DNA of 64,000 nucleotides from Aphodoplasma sp045592745 (GTDB lineage: Bacteria; Bacillota; Clostridia; UBA1381; UMGS1253), in NCBI GenBank assembly GCA_045592745.1, contig JAZNVH010000032.1, positions 13,803 to 77,802 on the forward strand, written 5' to 3'. Within the stretch, counting starts at the first letter, position 1. Each line of letters opens with the position of its first letter. The position numbers and the translations under genes are program-made. Positions 1-7,915 of this stretch are shown in pieces. The notes beneath the pieces are model-generated. The model did not search any database. It was not told the DNA's origin and worked only from the letters and a program-made list of their open reading frames with translations.

Positions 1-834
1 AAGAGGCAGTGCCATACCTTTTAATGTGCCGAATTGTGATAAAGAGAGTTCACGGCTTAATGTATAGCGCGCGAGGGCGTCAGGTACCATGACATTTTCT
101 ATTGTATGAAGCGCGGTATTTAAATATGAGCTTAGTGCTACGGGAATAAATATACAGCTAAGTGAGCGCATAACATGCGTCGGCGTAGCTTTGTCTTCCG
201 TAAGAAGTTTTTTGTCGCGAATGTACCCAATGTAAATATAAATAAATGCTGCTGCTTCTGATAATGCGTTTCCACACACGACTGCGCTGCATGCTGCGTC
301 AAGGTCATTTGTATTTATATGTCCAAGCAGGATTACTACGACAAAAATTCGTACAAGCTGTTCAAAAAGCTGGGAGTTTGACGGGGGTGACATTTTGCGA
401 CGCGCAGTAAAATAACCTTTTAAACACGAGGAAAGTGCCATAAACGGAAGACCCGTGGATAAAATTTTTAAAGAGCGCGCCGCACGCATATCATTTAGCC
501 ATTCTCTTGCTATAAAATCGGCACAAAAAAACATAAGCATGCATGAAAAAATTCCGAGAGCCATACTTATATAAAGGGCACGTGAAAGAATTTTATTTAC
601 AGCATTCCTGCTTGAATTTTTTTCACAAACGAGTCTTGTAACAGCAACGCTTACACCGGAGGAGGCAATGGCGCTTGCAAATGTGTATATCGAAAATATG
701 AGCTGATGAAGCCCCATTCCTTCGCCGCCAATAGCCTTTGAGATATAAATTCTGAAAAATATTCCTATCATACGCAGTATGACGGCTGTGAATGTAAGTA
801 TTGCAGCGTTTTTTATGAAAAGTCGTTTTTTCAA
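1..834 (-). CDS. SpoVB-like polysaccharide/lipid flippase, C-terminus cut by window edge
   Basis: About 278 residues are visible and the frame is open to base 1, so the C-terminal half is missing. The N-terminus (LKKRLFIKNAAILTFTAVIL, then RMIGIFFRIYISKAIGGEGM) is the typical first helix and loop of stage V sporulation protein B and related MVF/MATE-type exporters, which flip lipid-linked sugars across the membrane. Several hydrophobic helices follow. No ATG precedes the family N-terminus before an upstream stop near 868. I chose the TTG at 834, which has a GGGTGGG-like ribosome site 8 bases upstream. It is divergent from the capsule-type genes at 1030, which fits a surface-polysaccharide role as well as a spore role. 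The family assignment is firm. Which member (SpoVB, YtgP, other) is not. Confidence 0.8.
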   Translation of the reverse strand, partial: MKKRLFIKNAAILTFTAVILRMIGIFFRIYISKAIGGEGMGLHQLIFSIYTFASAIASSGVSVAVTRLVCEKNSSRNAVNKILSRALYISMALGIFSCMLMFFCADFIAREWLNDMRAARSLKILSTGLPFMALSSCLKGYFTARRKMSPPSNSQLFEQLVRIFVVVILLGHINTNDLDAACSAVVCGNALSEAAAFIYIYIGYIRDKKLLTEDKATPTHVMRSLSCIFIPVALSSYLNTALHTIENVMVPDALARYTLSRELSLSQFGTLKGMALPL

Positions 835-949
835 AAGTCTTACCCACCCATTTCTGTCTTTGTTTATCGCTTATTTATATATATTTTTTAGTATGAAAAA
901 ATATTTCCTTAAACAGAGAAAAATAACAAAAAAATTTATTAATTTTATC

Positions 950-978
950 TTTACATATCGATTTTATTGGTATATAAT
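950..978 (+). promoter_or_regulatory. Sigma-A-like promoter for the Wzz/BY-kinase genes
   Basis: TTTACA at 950-955 and TATAAT at 973-978 with a 17-base spacer, about 50 bases before the start at 1030. Confidence 0.55.
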
Positions 979-1029
979 AAAAAATGAATGGTTTTGTGCA
1001 AACATAATTGCATGAATGGAGGAAAAGAA

Positions 1030-1713
1030 ATGAGCGATAGTTTGAATATACTTGACGTTTTAAAAATGCTTGCTAAATGGTGGTGGATTATCGTTATTGC
1101 TGCTATTATAGGGTCAGGTGCAGCATATACATATTCAGAATATTTTGCAAATGAAATTTATGTTTCAAAGGGAAGCTTTTATATAAGTTCTGCGGCAGTA
1201 GATATTGAAACCCTTACTTTGTCAACTTTGAATGCAAACAGAGGCTTTAGTGAAACTTATATAGAGCTTGCAAAGAGCGATAATGTGCTTTCTCAGGTAA
1301 GAGAAACACTTGTTGATGAGGGATATAGTATTCCATCTGTGGCTTCACTTCGTTCTACACTGGCCTTTTCTGTAAAAAATGAAACCGAGGTTTTGGAAGT
1401 GAGTGCGTCAAATCGTGATCCGTATAAAGCACAGGCGATTACAAACGCAGTTTTGGGTGTGGCACCGCAAAAAATAAAAGAAATTGTTAAAGCTGGTGAG
1501 GCCGCGGTTGTTGATACCGGTACGCTTCCTCTTTCACCGAGCTATCCTAATGTCTTGAAAAATACTTTTGTCGGCTTTTTTGTGGGAATTATATTAGGTT
1601 GTATGCTTGTGTTTTTGTTTGAGTTTTTTGATCTAAGAATAAAGCCTGACAATAATCTTGAGCAGATGTATGGAATACCTGTAATAGGTAATATTCCGGA
1701 AATCAGAAAATAA
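1030..1713 (+). CDS. Wzz-family chain-length determinant / tyrosine kinase adaptor (YveK/CapA type)
   Basis: A 227-residue membrane protein with one helix near residues 17-37, an extracytoplasmic middle and a second helix near 179-196. This is the Wzz/YveK layout. The segment before the second helix (LPLSPSYPN) and the cytoplasmic tail (DNNLEQMYGIPVIGNIPEI) are the family's usual proline-rich and C-terminal motifs. These proteins control exopolysaccharide chain length and activate a cytoplasmic tyrosine kinase through their C-terminal tail. The kinase is the next gene. The ATG at 1030 is preferred over an upstream in-frame start because GGAGG sits just before it. No glycosyltransferases follow, so the polysaccharide genes must lie elsewhere. 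Confidence 0.85.
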   Translation: MSDSLNILDVLKMLAKWWWIIVIAAIIGSGAAYTYSEYFANEIYVSKGSFYISSAAVDIETLTLSTLNANRGFSETYIELAKSDNVLSQVRETLVDEGYSIPSVASLRSTLAFSVKNETEVLEVSASNRDPYKAQAITNAVLGVAPQKIKEIVKAGEAAVVDTGTLPLSPSYPNVLKNTFVGFFVGIILGCMLVFLFEFFDLRIKPDNNLEQMYGIPVIGNIPEIRK

Positions 1714-1756
1714 AATGTAAAAATAAGGTATCATTTTTATTAAGGAGCATTTGCAA

Positions 1757-2671
1757 ATGTTTAACCCATTTAAAAATAACGGAAGAAAAAACCTTAGAAA
1801 AATAACATATGAATCAAGTAGTGCAAATATACTTCATGATGAATCGGAATTTGTAGTCAATGAAGCATACAAAGCCATGAGAACTAACATAATGTTCTCA
1901 TTTCATGATGACAAGGGTTGCAAAATAATCATATGTACAAGTGCTATGCCGGGCGAAGGTAAGACGACTACATGTGTAAATATGGCAATATCGTTTGCCC
2001 AGACTGGAAACAAAGTTTTGCTTATTGATGGTGATCTTAGAAAGCCGAAGGTAGGAAGCTATCTTGATATTGAAGAGAGCGAAGGTATATCTGATTATCT
2101 TGGCGGTTTTGTAAAAGATTATAACAGCGTGATAAAGCACATTGAAGATAAAGCGCTTGACTGTATCGTGGCAGGAAGTGTTCCGCCAAATCCTGCTGAG
2201 CTTCTGGGCTCGGATATGATGGGGGATTTACTTTCTGAACTTTCGGAAAAATATGATTATATATTTGTGGATGCACCGCCCGTCAATGTGGTTACAGATG
2301 CTATTGTGGTTGCGAGATTTTGTACGGGAGTAATTGTTGTTGTAAAGGAAAACAACACTACACACGATATGCTTAAGAATGCTCTTGGAGTAATTAAGTT
2401 TGCAAACATAAAGATACTTGGGCTTGTTGTAAACGGAAGTGAAGTAAGAAGAAATGGAAAATACCGATATAATAAAAAGTCATATGGTTATGGCTATGGT
2501 TATGGCTATGGTTATGGCTATGGTTACGGCTATGGTTATGGCTATGGTTATGGCGATGAGGATGGTAAGAAGAAAAGAAAAAAAGCTGATGAGATTTCTG
2601 AAAAGAAAAAGATTGGGGAAGAAAAAGTGCAACAATCAGAACAATTAAAAAAGAAAATGATTAATGAATAA
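1757..2671 (+). CDS. BY-kinase (CpsD/CapB-type bacterial tyrosine kinase) with Tyr-Gly repeat tail
   Basis: A 304-residue cytoplasmic P-loop kinase. Visible motifs are Walker A (SAMPGEGKTT, about residues 62-71), Walker A' (VLLIDGDLRKP) and Walker B (YIFVDAPP), in the order expected of CpsD/CapB/YwqD. The C-terminus should carry a tyrosine cluster for autophosphorylation. Here it is twelve consecutive Tyr-Gly pairs followed by an acidic and then lysine-rich tail. It lies 43 bases after the Wzz-like adaptor, the usual partner. The ATG at 1757 is chosen because AAGGAG lies 9 bases upstream; the TTG at 1751 is only 3 bases from it. No CpsB-type phosphatase is present nearby. Confidence 0.88.
   Translation: MFNPFKNNGRKNLRKITYESSSANILHDESEFVVNEAYKAMRTNIMFSFHDDKGCKIIICTSAMPGEGKTTTCVNMAISFAQTGNKVLLIDGDLRKPKVGSYLDIEESEGISDYLGGFVKDYNSVIKHIEDKALDCIVAGSVPPNPAELLGSDMMGDLLSELSEKYDYIFVDAPPVNVVTDAIVVARFCTGVIVVVKENNTTHDMLKNALGVIKFANIKILGLVVNGSEVRRNGKYRYNKKSYGYGYGYGYGYGYGYGYGYGYGYGDEDGKKKRKKADEISEKKKIGEEKVQQSEQLKKKMINE
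2483..2554 (+). repeat. Six-base tandem repeat encoding (Tyr-Gly)12
   Basis: Twelve in-frame TAT/TAC-GGT/GGC units (72 bases), mostly alternating TATGGT and TATGGC to give a 12-base period. It lies in the tail of the BY-kinase gene. Near-perfect repetition suggests that length can change by slippage without shifting the frame. Confidence 0.95.
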
Positions 2672-2728
2672 AGTATAATGTTTTCAAACAAAAATGTTAT
2701 AAATTTTAAAAAAATATTAAAAAATGTG

Positions 2729-2757
2729 TTGACATTGATTTTTAAAAGTAGTATCAT
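2729..2757 (+). promoter_or_regulatory. Strong sigma-A-like promoter for the small peptide gene
   Basis: TTGACA at 2729-2734 and TATCAT at 2752-2757 with an exact 17-base spacer. This makes the peptide, S-layer and HprK-like genes a unit separate from the BY-kinase. Confidence 0.7.
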
Positions 2758-2793
2758 ATATGTATGAGTGATGTTGAAAGGAGTGTATTTTTA

Positions 2794-2910
2794 ATGAAGG
2801 AATTGTATGAAAGACCAATGATAGACGAAATTATTTTTGACACAAAGGCTGTAATGAGCGGAGACATCGCTGAAGGTTCTGACCGCGAAATTGAAGAAGA
2901 AATAATGTAA
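2794..2910 (+). CDS. 38-residue acidic peptide, precursor-like, unknown function
   Basis: A 38-residue ORF starting ATG at 2794, 8 bases after AAAGGAG and about 37 bases after a strong promoter. It begins MKELYERPMIDE and ends EIEEEIM. It is strongly acidic, has no cysteine, no signal peptide and no membrane helix. The start resembles the short 'MKxxYxxPxI' peptides of Firmicutes, and YxxP also occurs in leader peptides of some RiPPs, including lasso peptides. No radical SAM enzyme, cyclase, PqqD-like protein or protease lies in the window, so a RiPP call would be speculation. An S-layer-type protein and an HPr-kinase-like protein follow. The promoter, ribosome site and following hairpin argue that it is a real gene. 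Confidence 0.6.
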   Translation: MKELYERPMIDEIIFDTKAVMSGDIAEGSDREIEEEIM

Positions 2911-2913
2911 TAA

Positions 2914-2937
2914 AAAAACAAAAACAAAAACAAAAAC
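2914..2937 (+). repeat. AAAAAC x4 microsatellite
   Basis: Four perfect AAAAAC units directly after the stop codon of the 38-residue peptide and before a hairpin. Confidence 0.9.
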
Positions 2938-2941
2938 ACAG

Positions 2942-2976
2942 ATAGGCAGACGGTGTATTTTCCGTTTGCCTATTTA
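2942..2976 (+). terminator. Hairpin between the peptide gene and the S-layer gene
   Basis: A 12-base-pair stem with one G-T pair (arms 2942-2953 and 2962-2973, 8-base loop) followed only by TTT. With so short a T-run it is likely a partial terminator or RNA-stabilising hairpin, which would let the peptide be expressed above the downstream genes. Confidence 0.55.
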
Positions 2977-3003
2977 ACTCTATGAAGAAGGATGGGATGA
3001 GGT

Positions 3004-4005
3004 ATGTTAAAATTAAAAAAGAGTAAGGTAATAACTTGTGTGTTGGTTATTTGCATGATGATTACAGCTGCATCGGTAAGTGTTTGCGCTGCAGATGCTA
3101 CGTTTAGCGATATGCCTGATAACTGGGCAACCAATGCTCTTAACAAAGCCGTTGAGAATGGGCTTTTGAATGGCTATGACGGGAAAATTATGCCAGATGA
3201 TTGCGTAACACGCGCTCAGATGGCAGCTATTATGGTACGTTCTTTTGGGGCTTCACAGATGGCTGATATTTCATCATTTGTTGATGTAAGTGTAGATGAG
3301 TGGTATTATGCTGATATGGCAAAATCTGTTGCTATGGGAATTTTTAAAGGTGACGGAGACAGTTTAAATCCTGACAGCAATATTACTCGTGAAGAGGCAT
3401 TTACTGTTTTGTCACGTGCGTTTGAACTCGCAGAGGGTGACGAAAATGTTCTTGCCGAGTTTAAGGACAAGGGCGATATTTCAGATTGGGCAGTTCCGTT
3501 TGTAGCAGCAATTGTTGAAAACGGATATGCAAAAGGCTCTGACGGATATCTTAATCCGAAAAACAACATTACACGTTCTGAATTTGCTGTTCTTATGGAT
3601 AATATCGTAAAAATATATATAACAGAACCCGGCACATATGAAAAGTTTGGCGAGGGTAATGTGATGGTACGTGCAAATGGCGTTACAATTTCGGCAGATG
3701 TAAAAGGCGATTTGATACTTGGATATTCTGTTGAAGAAGGTGGAGTTATACTTTCGGGGGCATCTGTAGAAGGAAGAATTGTTAATAATGCAAATGATGA
3801 TAAGGTTGTTATCGGTACAAGCACTGGCGGAAGTACCGGTGGTGGCGGTAGTACTGGCGGTGGTAGTACTGGCGGTGGTAGCACTGGCGGTGGTAGCACT
3901 GGCGGCGGTAGCACTGGTGGCAGTAATGTAAATGCTGGTGATAATACAAACAGTGGAGTTATTGATAATACAGATGGCGGTATAGAAGATGGCGGCATAC
4001 TTTGA
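3004..4005 (+). CDS. Secreted S-layer-homology (SLH) protein with Gly-Ser-Thr repeat tail
   Basis: A 333-residue exported protein. A Lys-rich start and hydrophobic core (about residues 8-28) ending in CAA form a signal peptide. Three SLH domains follow (about 33-83, 91-142, 153-205), recognisable from repeated 'F.D....W....' openings and 'ITR.E' or 'VTRAQM' closings. SLH triplets bind pyruvylated secondary wall polysaccharide and anchor proteins to the wall. A short region of about 65 residues comes next, then GGGST repeats and an acidic Asn/Asp-rich end. There is no enzyme domain, so it looks like a small wall-attached linker or adhesin. Its 3' end overlaps the next gene by 17 bases, which implies coupled translation. 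Confidence 0.85.
   Translation: MLKLKKSKVITCVLVICMMITAASVSVCAADATFSDMPDNWATNALNKAVENGLLNGYDGKIMPDDCVTRAQMAAIMVRSFGASQMADISSFVDVSVDEWYYADMAKSVAMGIFKGDGDSLNPDSNITREEAFTVLSRAFELAEGDENVLAEFKDKGDISDWAVPFVAAIVENGYAKGSDGYLNPKNNITRSEFAVLMDNIVKIYITEPGTYEKFGEGNVMVRANGVTISADVKGDLILGYSVEEGGVILSGASVEGRIVNNANDDKVVIGTSTGGSTGGGGSTGGGSTGGGSTGGGSTGGGSTGGSNVNAGDNTNSGVIDNTDGGIEDGGIL
3821..3924 (+). repeat. 15-base tandem repeats encoding Gly-Gly-Gly-Ser-Thr
   Basis: Roughly seven imperfect copies of a 15-base unit (GGCGGTGGTAGTACT type) near the 3' end of the SLH gene. They give a flexible Ser/Thr-rich linker. Confidence 0.9.
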
Positions 4006-4726
4006 TGAAAAAAAGTATACAAAAAAGTTGCGCATAGCAGATTTGAATGTTAAGCTAACCTTTGGTGGCGACAGAGTACTGAAGCAGAGTGTGGATTATA
4101 TTTATGATTATACAGGCGAGTCTGATATAAAAATAGTTATTGAGAGAGATGTATTTGAACGAGTGCTTGAAAAGAATCCGCATCTTGGTTACGATATGTG
4201 TGAATATTTGCTCACTGGAAGCAGGTTTTATGCGGCGCTTCTTGCTTACTCAGGTTTTATGCTTCATTCTTCAGCAGTTGTATATGAAAACAGAGCATAT
4301 TTGTTTTCAGCACCGTGTGGTACGGGTAAATCGACTCATACATCACTTTGGTGTAAGCGTTTTGGAGATGCAGCTGTGATCTTAAATGATGATAAGCCTG
4401 CGATTCGCTTTGTTGACGGAAAGTTTTATGCATATGGAACACCGTGGAGCGGTAAGACGTCTGCCAATATTAATATGCGTGTGCCACTTGGTGCGATAGC
4501 TTTTATTGAAAGAGCTGAAAAAAATTCCATTGAGCGCCTTGATGTGCAGACTGCGTTTGCAGGCATACTTTCACAGACCTTGCGTATTAAAGATGTACAA
4601 AATCTTGACAAGGTTGTTCCGCTTGTTGAAAGTTTGGTCAAAAATGTGAATGTATACAAGCTCAAATGTAATATGGAGCTTGATGCAGTTGATGTAGCAT
4701 ATAATGCTATGAGTAAAGATTGTTAA
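3989..4726 (+). CDS. HPr-kinase-like P-loop protein (HprK/PEP-carboxykinase fold)
   Basis: A 245-residue cytoplasmic protein. A Walker A loop (SAPCGTGKST, residues 107-116) is preceded by LHSSAVV and followed by LNDDKPAI (about 133-140) and GTPWSGK (about 151-157). This is the pattern of the HPr serine kinase C-terminal-like family found beside short peptides and in some lasso-peptide clusters, where such proteins phosphorylate a peptide serine. It is too short and differs too much from canonical HprK to be the carbon-catabolite enzyme. The start overlaps the SLH gene by 17 bases and a terminator follows. By context its substrate could be the 38-residue peptide or the SLH protein. That is inference. 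Confidence 0.7.
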   Translation: MAAYFDEKKYTKKLRIADLNVKLTFGGDRVLKQSVDYIYDYTGESDIKIVIERDVFERVLEKNPHLGYDMCEYLLTGSRFYAALLAYSGFMLHSSAVVYENRAYLFSAPCGTGKSTHTSLWCKRFGDAAVILNDDKPAIRFVDGKFYAYGTPWSGKTSANINMRVPLGAIAFIERAEKNSIERLDVQTAFAGILSQTLRIKDVQNLDKVVPLVESLVKNVNVYKLKCNMELDAVDVAYNAMSKDC

Positions 4727-4744
4727 TTTAAATAATTGATGATA

Positions 4745-4779
4745 AAATCCCTGTTTGGCATTGCCGAACAGGGATTTTT
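4745..4779 (+). terminator. Rho-independent terminator after the HprK-like gene
   Basis: A 15-base-pair stem with one G-T pair (arms 4745-4759 and 4763-4777, 3-base loop) running into a T-run. Confidence 0.85.
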
Positions 4780-4823
4780 GCGTGTGTTCTATTAAAAAAA
4801 CAGACAGGTTTTGCATATAAAAT

Positions 4824-4853
4824 TTGACATGAGGGCTATATTTGTGATATAGT
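4824..4853 (+). promoter_or_regulatory. Promoter for the yybS-gdpP-rplI-dnaB unit
   Basis: TTGACA at 4824-4829 and TATAGT at 4848-4853, spacer 18, about 66 bases before the yybS start. Confidence 0.6.
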
Positions 4854-4918
4854 ATATATTACCTTTATTATAGATAAAATTCTGTTAAAGATTACTTGGT
4901 TTATCGAGGTGATATATA

Positions 4919-5833
4919 TTGGACAACATGGAAAACAAAGTATCTGCCAAAGAATATGTATTGTGTAATCTGATTTTGGCGCTGCTTGGTTTAGCAACAA
5001 TTTTTGTTGGCATTTCTGAGATTTCATTATTTATTTTGATGCCGACTGTTTTGACATATATGTTTGTGCGTTTTGATTTAAAGCGTATGATTTTGCCGAT
5101 AATAATTGTTGTTGCTTTACCGTCGATTATAAGTGCAGGAATAAATATTGTACCGCTTATGACTATATTGCCGATGTCATTTATGCTTGGGCTTGCAATC
5201 AAGAGAAAACATAGCCTTTTAAAAACAATATCTTTTGGTGCAATCGGACAGATGATTTCGATATTGCTGGCTTTGATTGTGTTTTATATGAATTCGGGCG
5301 ATGCGATAGCATATCTTAATGATATGATAGATACGGCGATAGCTGATGTGGGTGAGCTTTACACCATTACCGGCGAATATCAGGCGCTTCTTCGTGAGAT
5401 GTTTGGTATGTTTTTGCCGTCAATTTTTATATGTATAATGGCGTCTGTTTCGTATCTGGTGTTTTATATAGCCGTTGCGGTTTTGAAAAAAAGAGACAAC
5501 TCATATATAGGGGTATACAGACCATTTAGCGAGATTAAGGCTGATAAAACGTGTGCACTTGCAAGTATAATTTGTTTTATAGCAAGTATGTTTACTGACG
5601 GAATTGTTGCCGATGCGCTTGTAAATATTGTTGTAATACTTATGTTTTTTATATTTACATGTGGCGTAAGCAGTATGGCTTTTACAATAAAGCGTATAAA
5701 AAACAAGCTCGGAAAAATCCTTGCGTATATAATATTGGCAGTAATTACGCTTACGGGTTCGTCGCTGTTTGTATTTATTGGTTTGATTGATGCTTTTGTA
5801 AATATCAGAAAAATTGAGAAAAAATCCGAGTGA
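4919..5833 (+). CDS. yybS: YybS/DUF2232 polytopic membrane protein
   Basis: A 304-residue very hydrophobic protein with about eight predicted membrane helices and a short charged C-terminus. It is recognised mainly from synteny, since DUF2232 (YybS) proteins lie directly upstream of gdpP and rplI in many Firmicutes, and from its general composition. Some members resemble ECF-type S components, but no substrate can be read from the sequence. The start is TTG at 4919 with GAGGT 8 bases upstream. The ATG at 4928 is too far from the ribosome site. gdpP follows 31 bases later, so the two are co-transcribed. Confidence 0.75.
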   Translation: MDNMENKVSAKEYVLCNLILALLGLATIFVGISEISLFILMPTVLTYMFVRFDLKRMILPIIIVVALPSIISAGINIVPLMTILPMSFMLGLAIKRKHSLLKTISFGAIGQMISILLALIVFYMNSGDAIAYLNDMIDTAIADVGELYTITGEYQALLREMFGMFLPSIFICIMASVSYLVFYIAVAVLKKRDNSYIGVYRPFSEIKADKTCALASIICFIASMFTDGIVADALVNIVVILMFFIFTCGVSSMAFTIKRIKNKLGKILAYIILAVITLTGSSLFVFIGLIDAFVNIRKIEKKSE

Positions 5834-5864
5834 TATTCAAAAGCGCAGAAAGGAAATTGTATAA

Positions 5865-7874
5865 ATGAAGAAAAGTAAATGGTATTTTATAAATTTATAT
5901 CGCGCACTCAGCGTCGCACAGTGGTGTGTACTTGTATGTGCAATACTGACATTTATCACAGGTCCTGAACAGCTTTGGCTAAGTATTGTCGAGATTGTAC
6001 TTTTTCTTGTATTATTAATTCTTAATATACTTGAGCATAAAAGACGAGAGATGGACATACGAGAGTATGTTCATACGCTTAACAGCCATATGGATACTGC
6101 GACGAGAGACTCTTTGGTTAACTTTCCGTTTCCAATGCTTATAACACACCTTGACGGACGTGTTTCGTGGTACAATCAAAGCTTTGCCCAGATTATTGAA
6201 GGTGAGGTTTTGTTTGAGAGAAATATTACGGAAATTGTCGAGGATCTAAACTGGAGCGATGTGCTTCGTATGCAGGAGGGTATATCGCTTGAGGTTGTGT
6301 ATCGCAATCGTCAGTACAGCGTTATGGGCAACATAATAAAGCCTGACCCGAAAAGAGATAATGAGTACTTGATTTTGCTTTACTGGTTTGACAAAACGGA
6401 GCTTTCGCAGATTAAGACAAGGTATCTTGAAGAGAAGACTGATATGTGCGTCATTATGATTGACAATTATGATGATGTTATGAACAGTATGGAGGAAGCG
6501 TCAAAGCCACAGATGAGCTCGCTTATTGCAAAGTATATTCATGAGTGGATAGGTGATGTAAAGGGTGTTTTAAAAAAGCTTGAGCGTGACAGATATGTAT
6601 TTATATTTGAGCACAAATATCTCGAAAAGTTTATTAATGAAAAATTTGAGATTTTAGACCATGTGCGTGAAATAAGCATAGGCAATAAAACACCTGCTAC
6701 TATCAGTATTGGTATAGGCTGTGGTGGCGATAATATAGTGACAAATGAAGAATATTCGAGAATGGCTCTTGATATGGCTCTTGGTCGTGGCGGTGATCAG
6801 GTTGTTATAAAAGACGAGGGACAATTCAGGTTCTATGGCGGTAAGACAAAAGAGCACGAAAAGAGCACAAGAGTAAAATCGCGTGTGGTAGCATACGCAC
6901 TAAAGCAGCTTATTACAAGCGAAAAGAATGTTGTGATAATGGGACACAAATCGCCTGATATGGACTCTTTGGGTGCGGCTGTTGGCTTGTCGCGCAGCGT
7001 GAAAAATCGTGGCAAAGACGTGCATATTGTGTGCGGCGAGTGCGGGGAATCTGCCAAAAAGCTTGTTTTAGCTATGCGCTCTGCAAGCGAGGAAAATGCG
7101 ACCTTATTTGTATCTCCCGAAGAAGCGATGCAGCTTGTAAATGAAGATACAGTGCTTATTGTTGTTGATACGCATCGCCCATCGCTCACAGAGAACCCTG
7201 AACTTCTTAAAAAAGCAGGCGAAATTGTACTTATTGACCATCACAGACGAAGCACGGAATTTATTGAAAATTGTTCACTTGTTTATCATGAGCCGTATGC
7301 ATCGTCTACGAGTGAAATGGTTACAGAGCTTTTGCAGTACATGGACAATAAGGTTATGCTTACAAAGATTGAGGCAGAAGCAATTTATGCCGGCATTTTT
7401 ATGGATACAAAGAACTTTACCTTTAAAACAGGCGTGCGTACGTTTGATGCGGCATCGTTTTTGCGTAAGCACGGTGTTGATACGGTAGAGGTTAAGAAAA
7501 TGTTCCAAAGCGATATCGAGCATTATGCAAGCAAGGCACAAATTGTAAGCTGTGCTGAGTTTATTGGTGATAATATTGCGGTTGCGCTTTGCGAGCAGGA
7601 AATGAGCGATACAATGGTTGTTGTTGCTCAGGCAGCTGATGAGCTTCTTGGAATTGAGGGAGTAGAAGCGTCATTCGTTATTGCTCCGCTTGGTGATGAG
7701 ATAATTATAAGCGGCAGATCGTGGGGAGCGGTCAATGTTCAGCTTATACTTGAAAAGCTTGGCGGTGGCGGTCATCTTACTGTTGCGGGAGCACAGCTTA
7801 GAGAAATGAGCATGGAAGAAGCGCGTGAGCAGCTTTTGTCAGCGCTTGATGAATATATATCAGAGCAAGAATAA
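5865..7874 (+). CDS. gdpP: Cyclic-di-AMP phosphodiesterase GdpP
   Basis: A 669-residue membrane phosphodiesterase that hydrolyses c-di-AMP to pApA. Two N-terminal helices (about 17-60) are followed by a PAS-like region, a degenerate GGDEF domain (about 170-305, no GGDEF motif) and the DHH-DHHA1 catalytic module. Visible catalytic motifs are MGHKSPDMDS (about 359-368), VDTHRPS (about 435), LIDHHRRS (about 456) and GGGGHLTVAGA (about 630). Length and domain order match the family. It sits between yybS and rplI as in Bacillus. Loss of GdpP is known to raise c-di-AMP and affect beta-lactam tolerance and osmotic control. Confidence 0.95.
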   Translation: MKKSKWYFINLYRALSVAQWCVLVCAILTFITGPEQLWLSIVEIVLFLVLLILNILEHKRREMDIREYVHTLNSHMDTATRDSLVNFPFPMLITHLDGRVSWYNQSFAQIIEGEVLFERNITEIVEDLNWSDVLRMQEGISLEVVYRNRQYSVMGNIIKPDPKRDNEYLILLYWFDKTELSQIKTRYLEEKTDMCVIMIDNYDDVMNSMEEASKPQMSSLIAKYIHEWIGDVKGVLKKLERDRYVFIFEHKYLEKFINEKFEILDHVREISIGNKTPATISIGIGCGGDNIVTNEEYSRMALDMALGRGGDQVVIKDEGQFRFYGGKTKEHEKSTRVKSRVVAYALKQLITSEKNVVIMGHKSPDMDSLGAAVGLSRSVKNRGKDVHIVCGECGESAKKLVLAMRSASEENATLFVSPEEAMQLVNEDTVLIVVDTHRPSLTENPELLKKAGEIVLIDHHRRSTEFIENCSLVYHEPYASSTSEMVTELLQYMDNKVMLTKIEAEAIYAGIFMDTKNFTFKTGVRTFDAASFLRKHGVDTVEVKKMFQSDIEHYASKAQIVSCAEFIGDNIAVALCEQEMSDTMVVVAQAADELLGIEGVEASFVIAPLGDEIIISGRSWGAVNVQLILEKLGGGGHLTVAGAQLREMSMEEAREQLLSALDEYISEQE

Positions 7875-7915
7875 AGACAGTTTACGAATGCATTATATTG
7901 AAGGGAGAATTCGTT

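Noticed and set aside
2794..2910. Lasso-peptide or other RiPP precursor call
   Set aside because: YxxP and a nearby HprK-like gene are suggestive, but there is no cyclase, protease, radical SAM or PqqD-like gene in the window, and the residue before the putative core Gly does not fit the Thr at -2 rule of lasso peptides.
3306..4022. 238-residue proline-rich ORF on the minus strand opposite the SLH gene
   Set aside because: It is the complement of the GGGST repeat region and SLH codons, with no ribosome site or family features.
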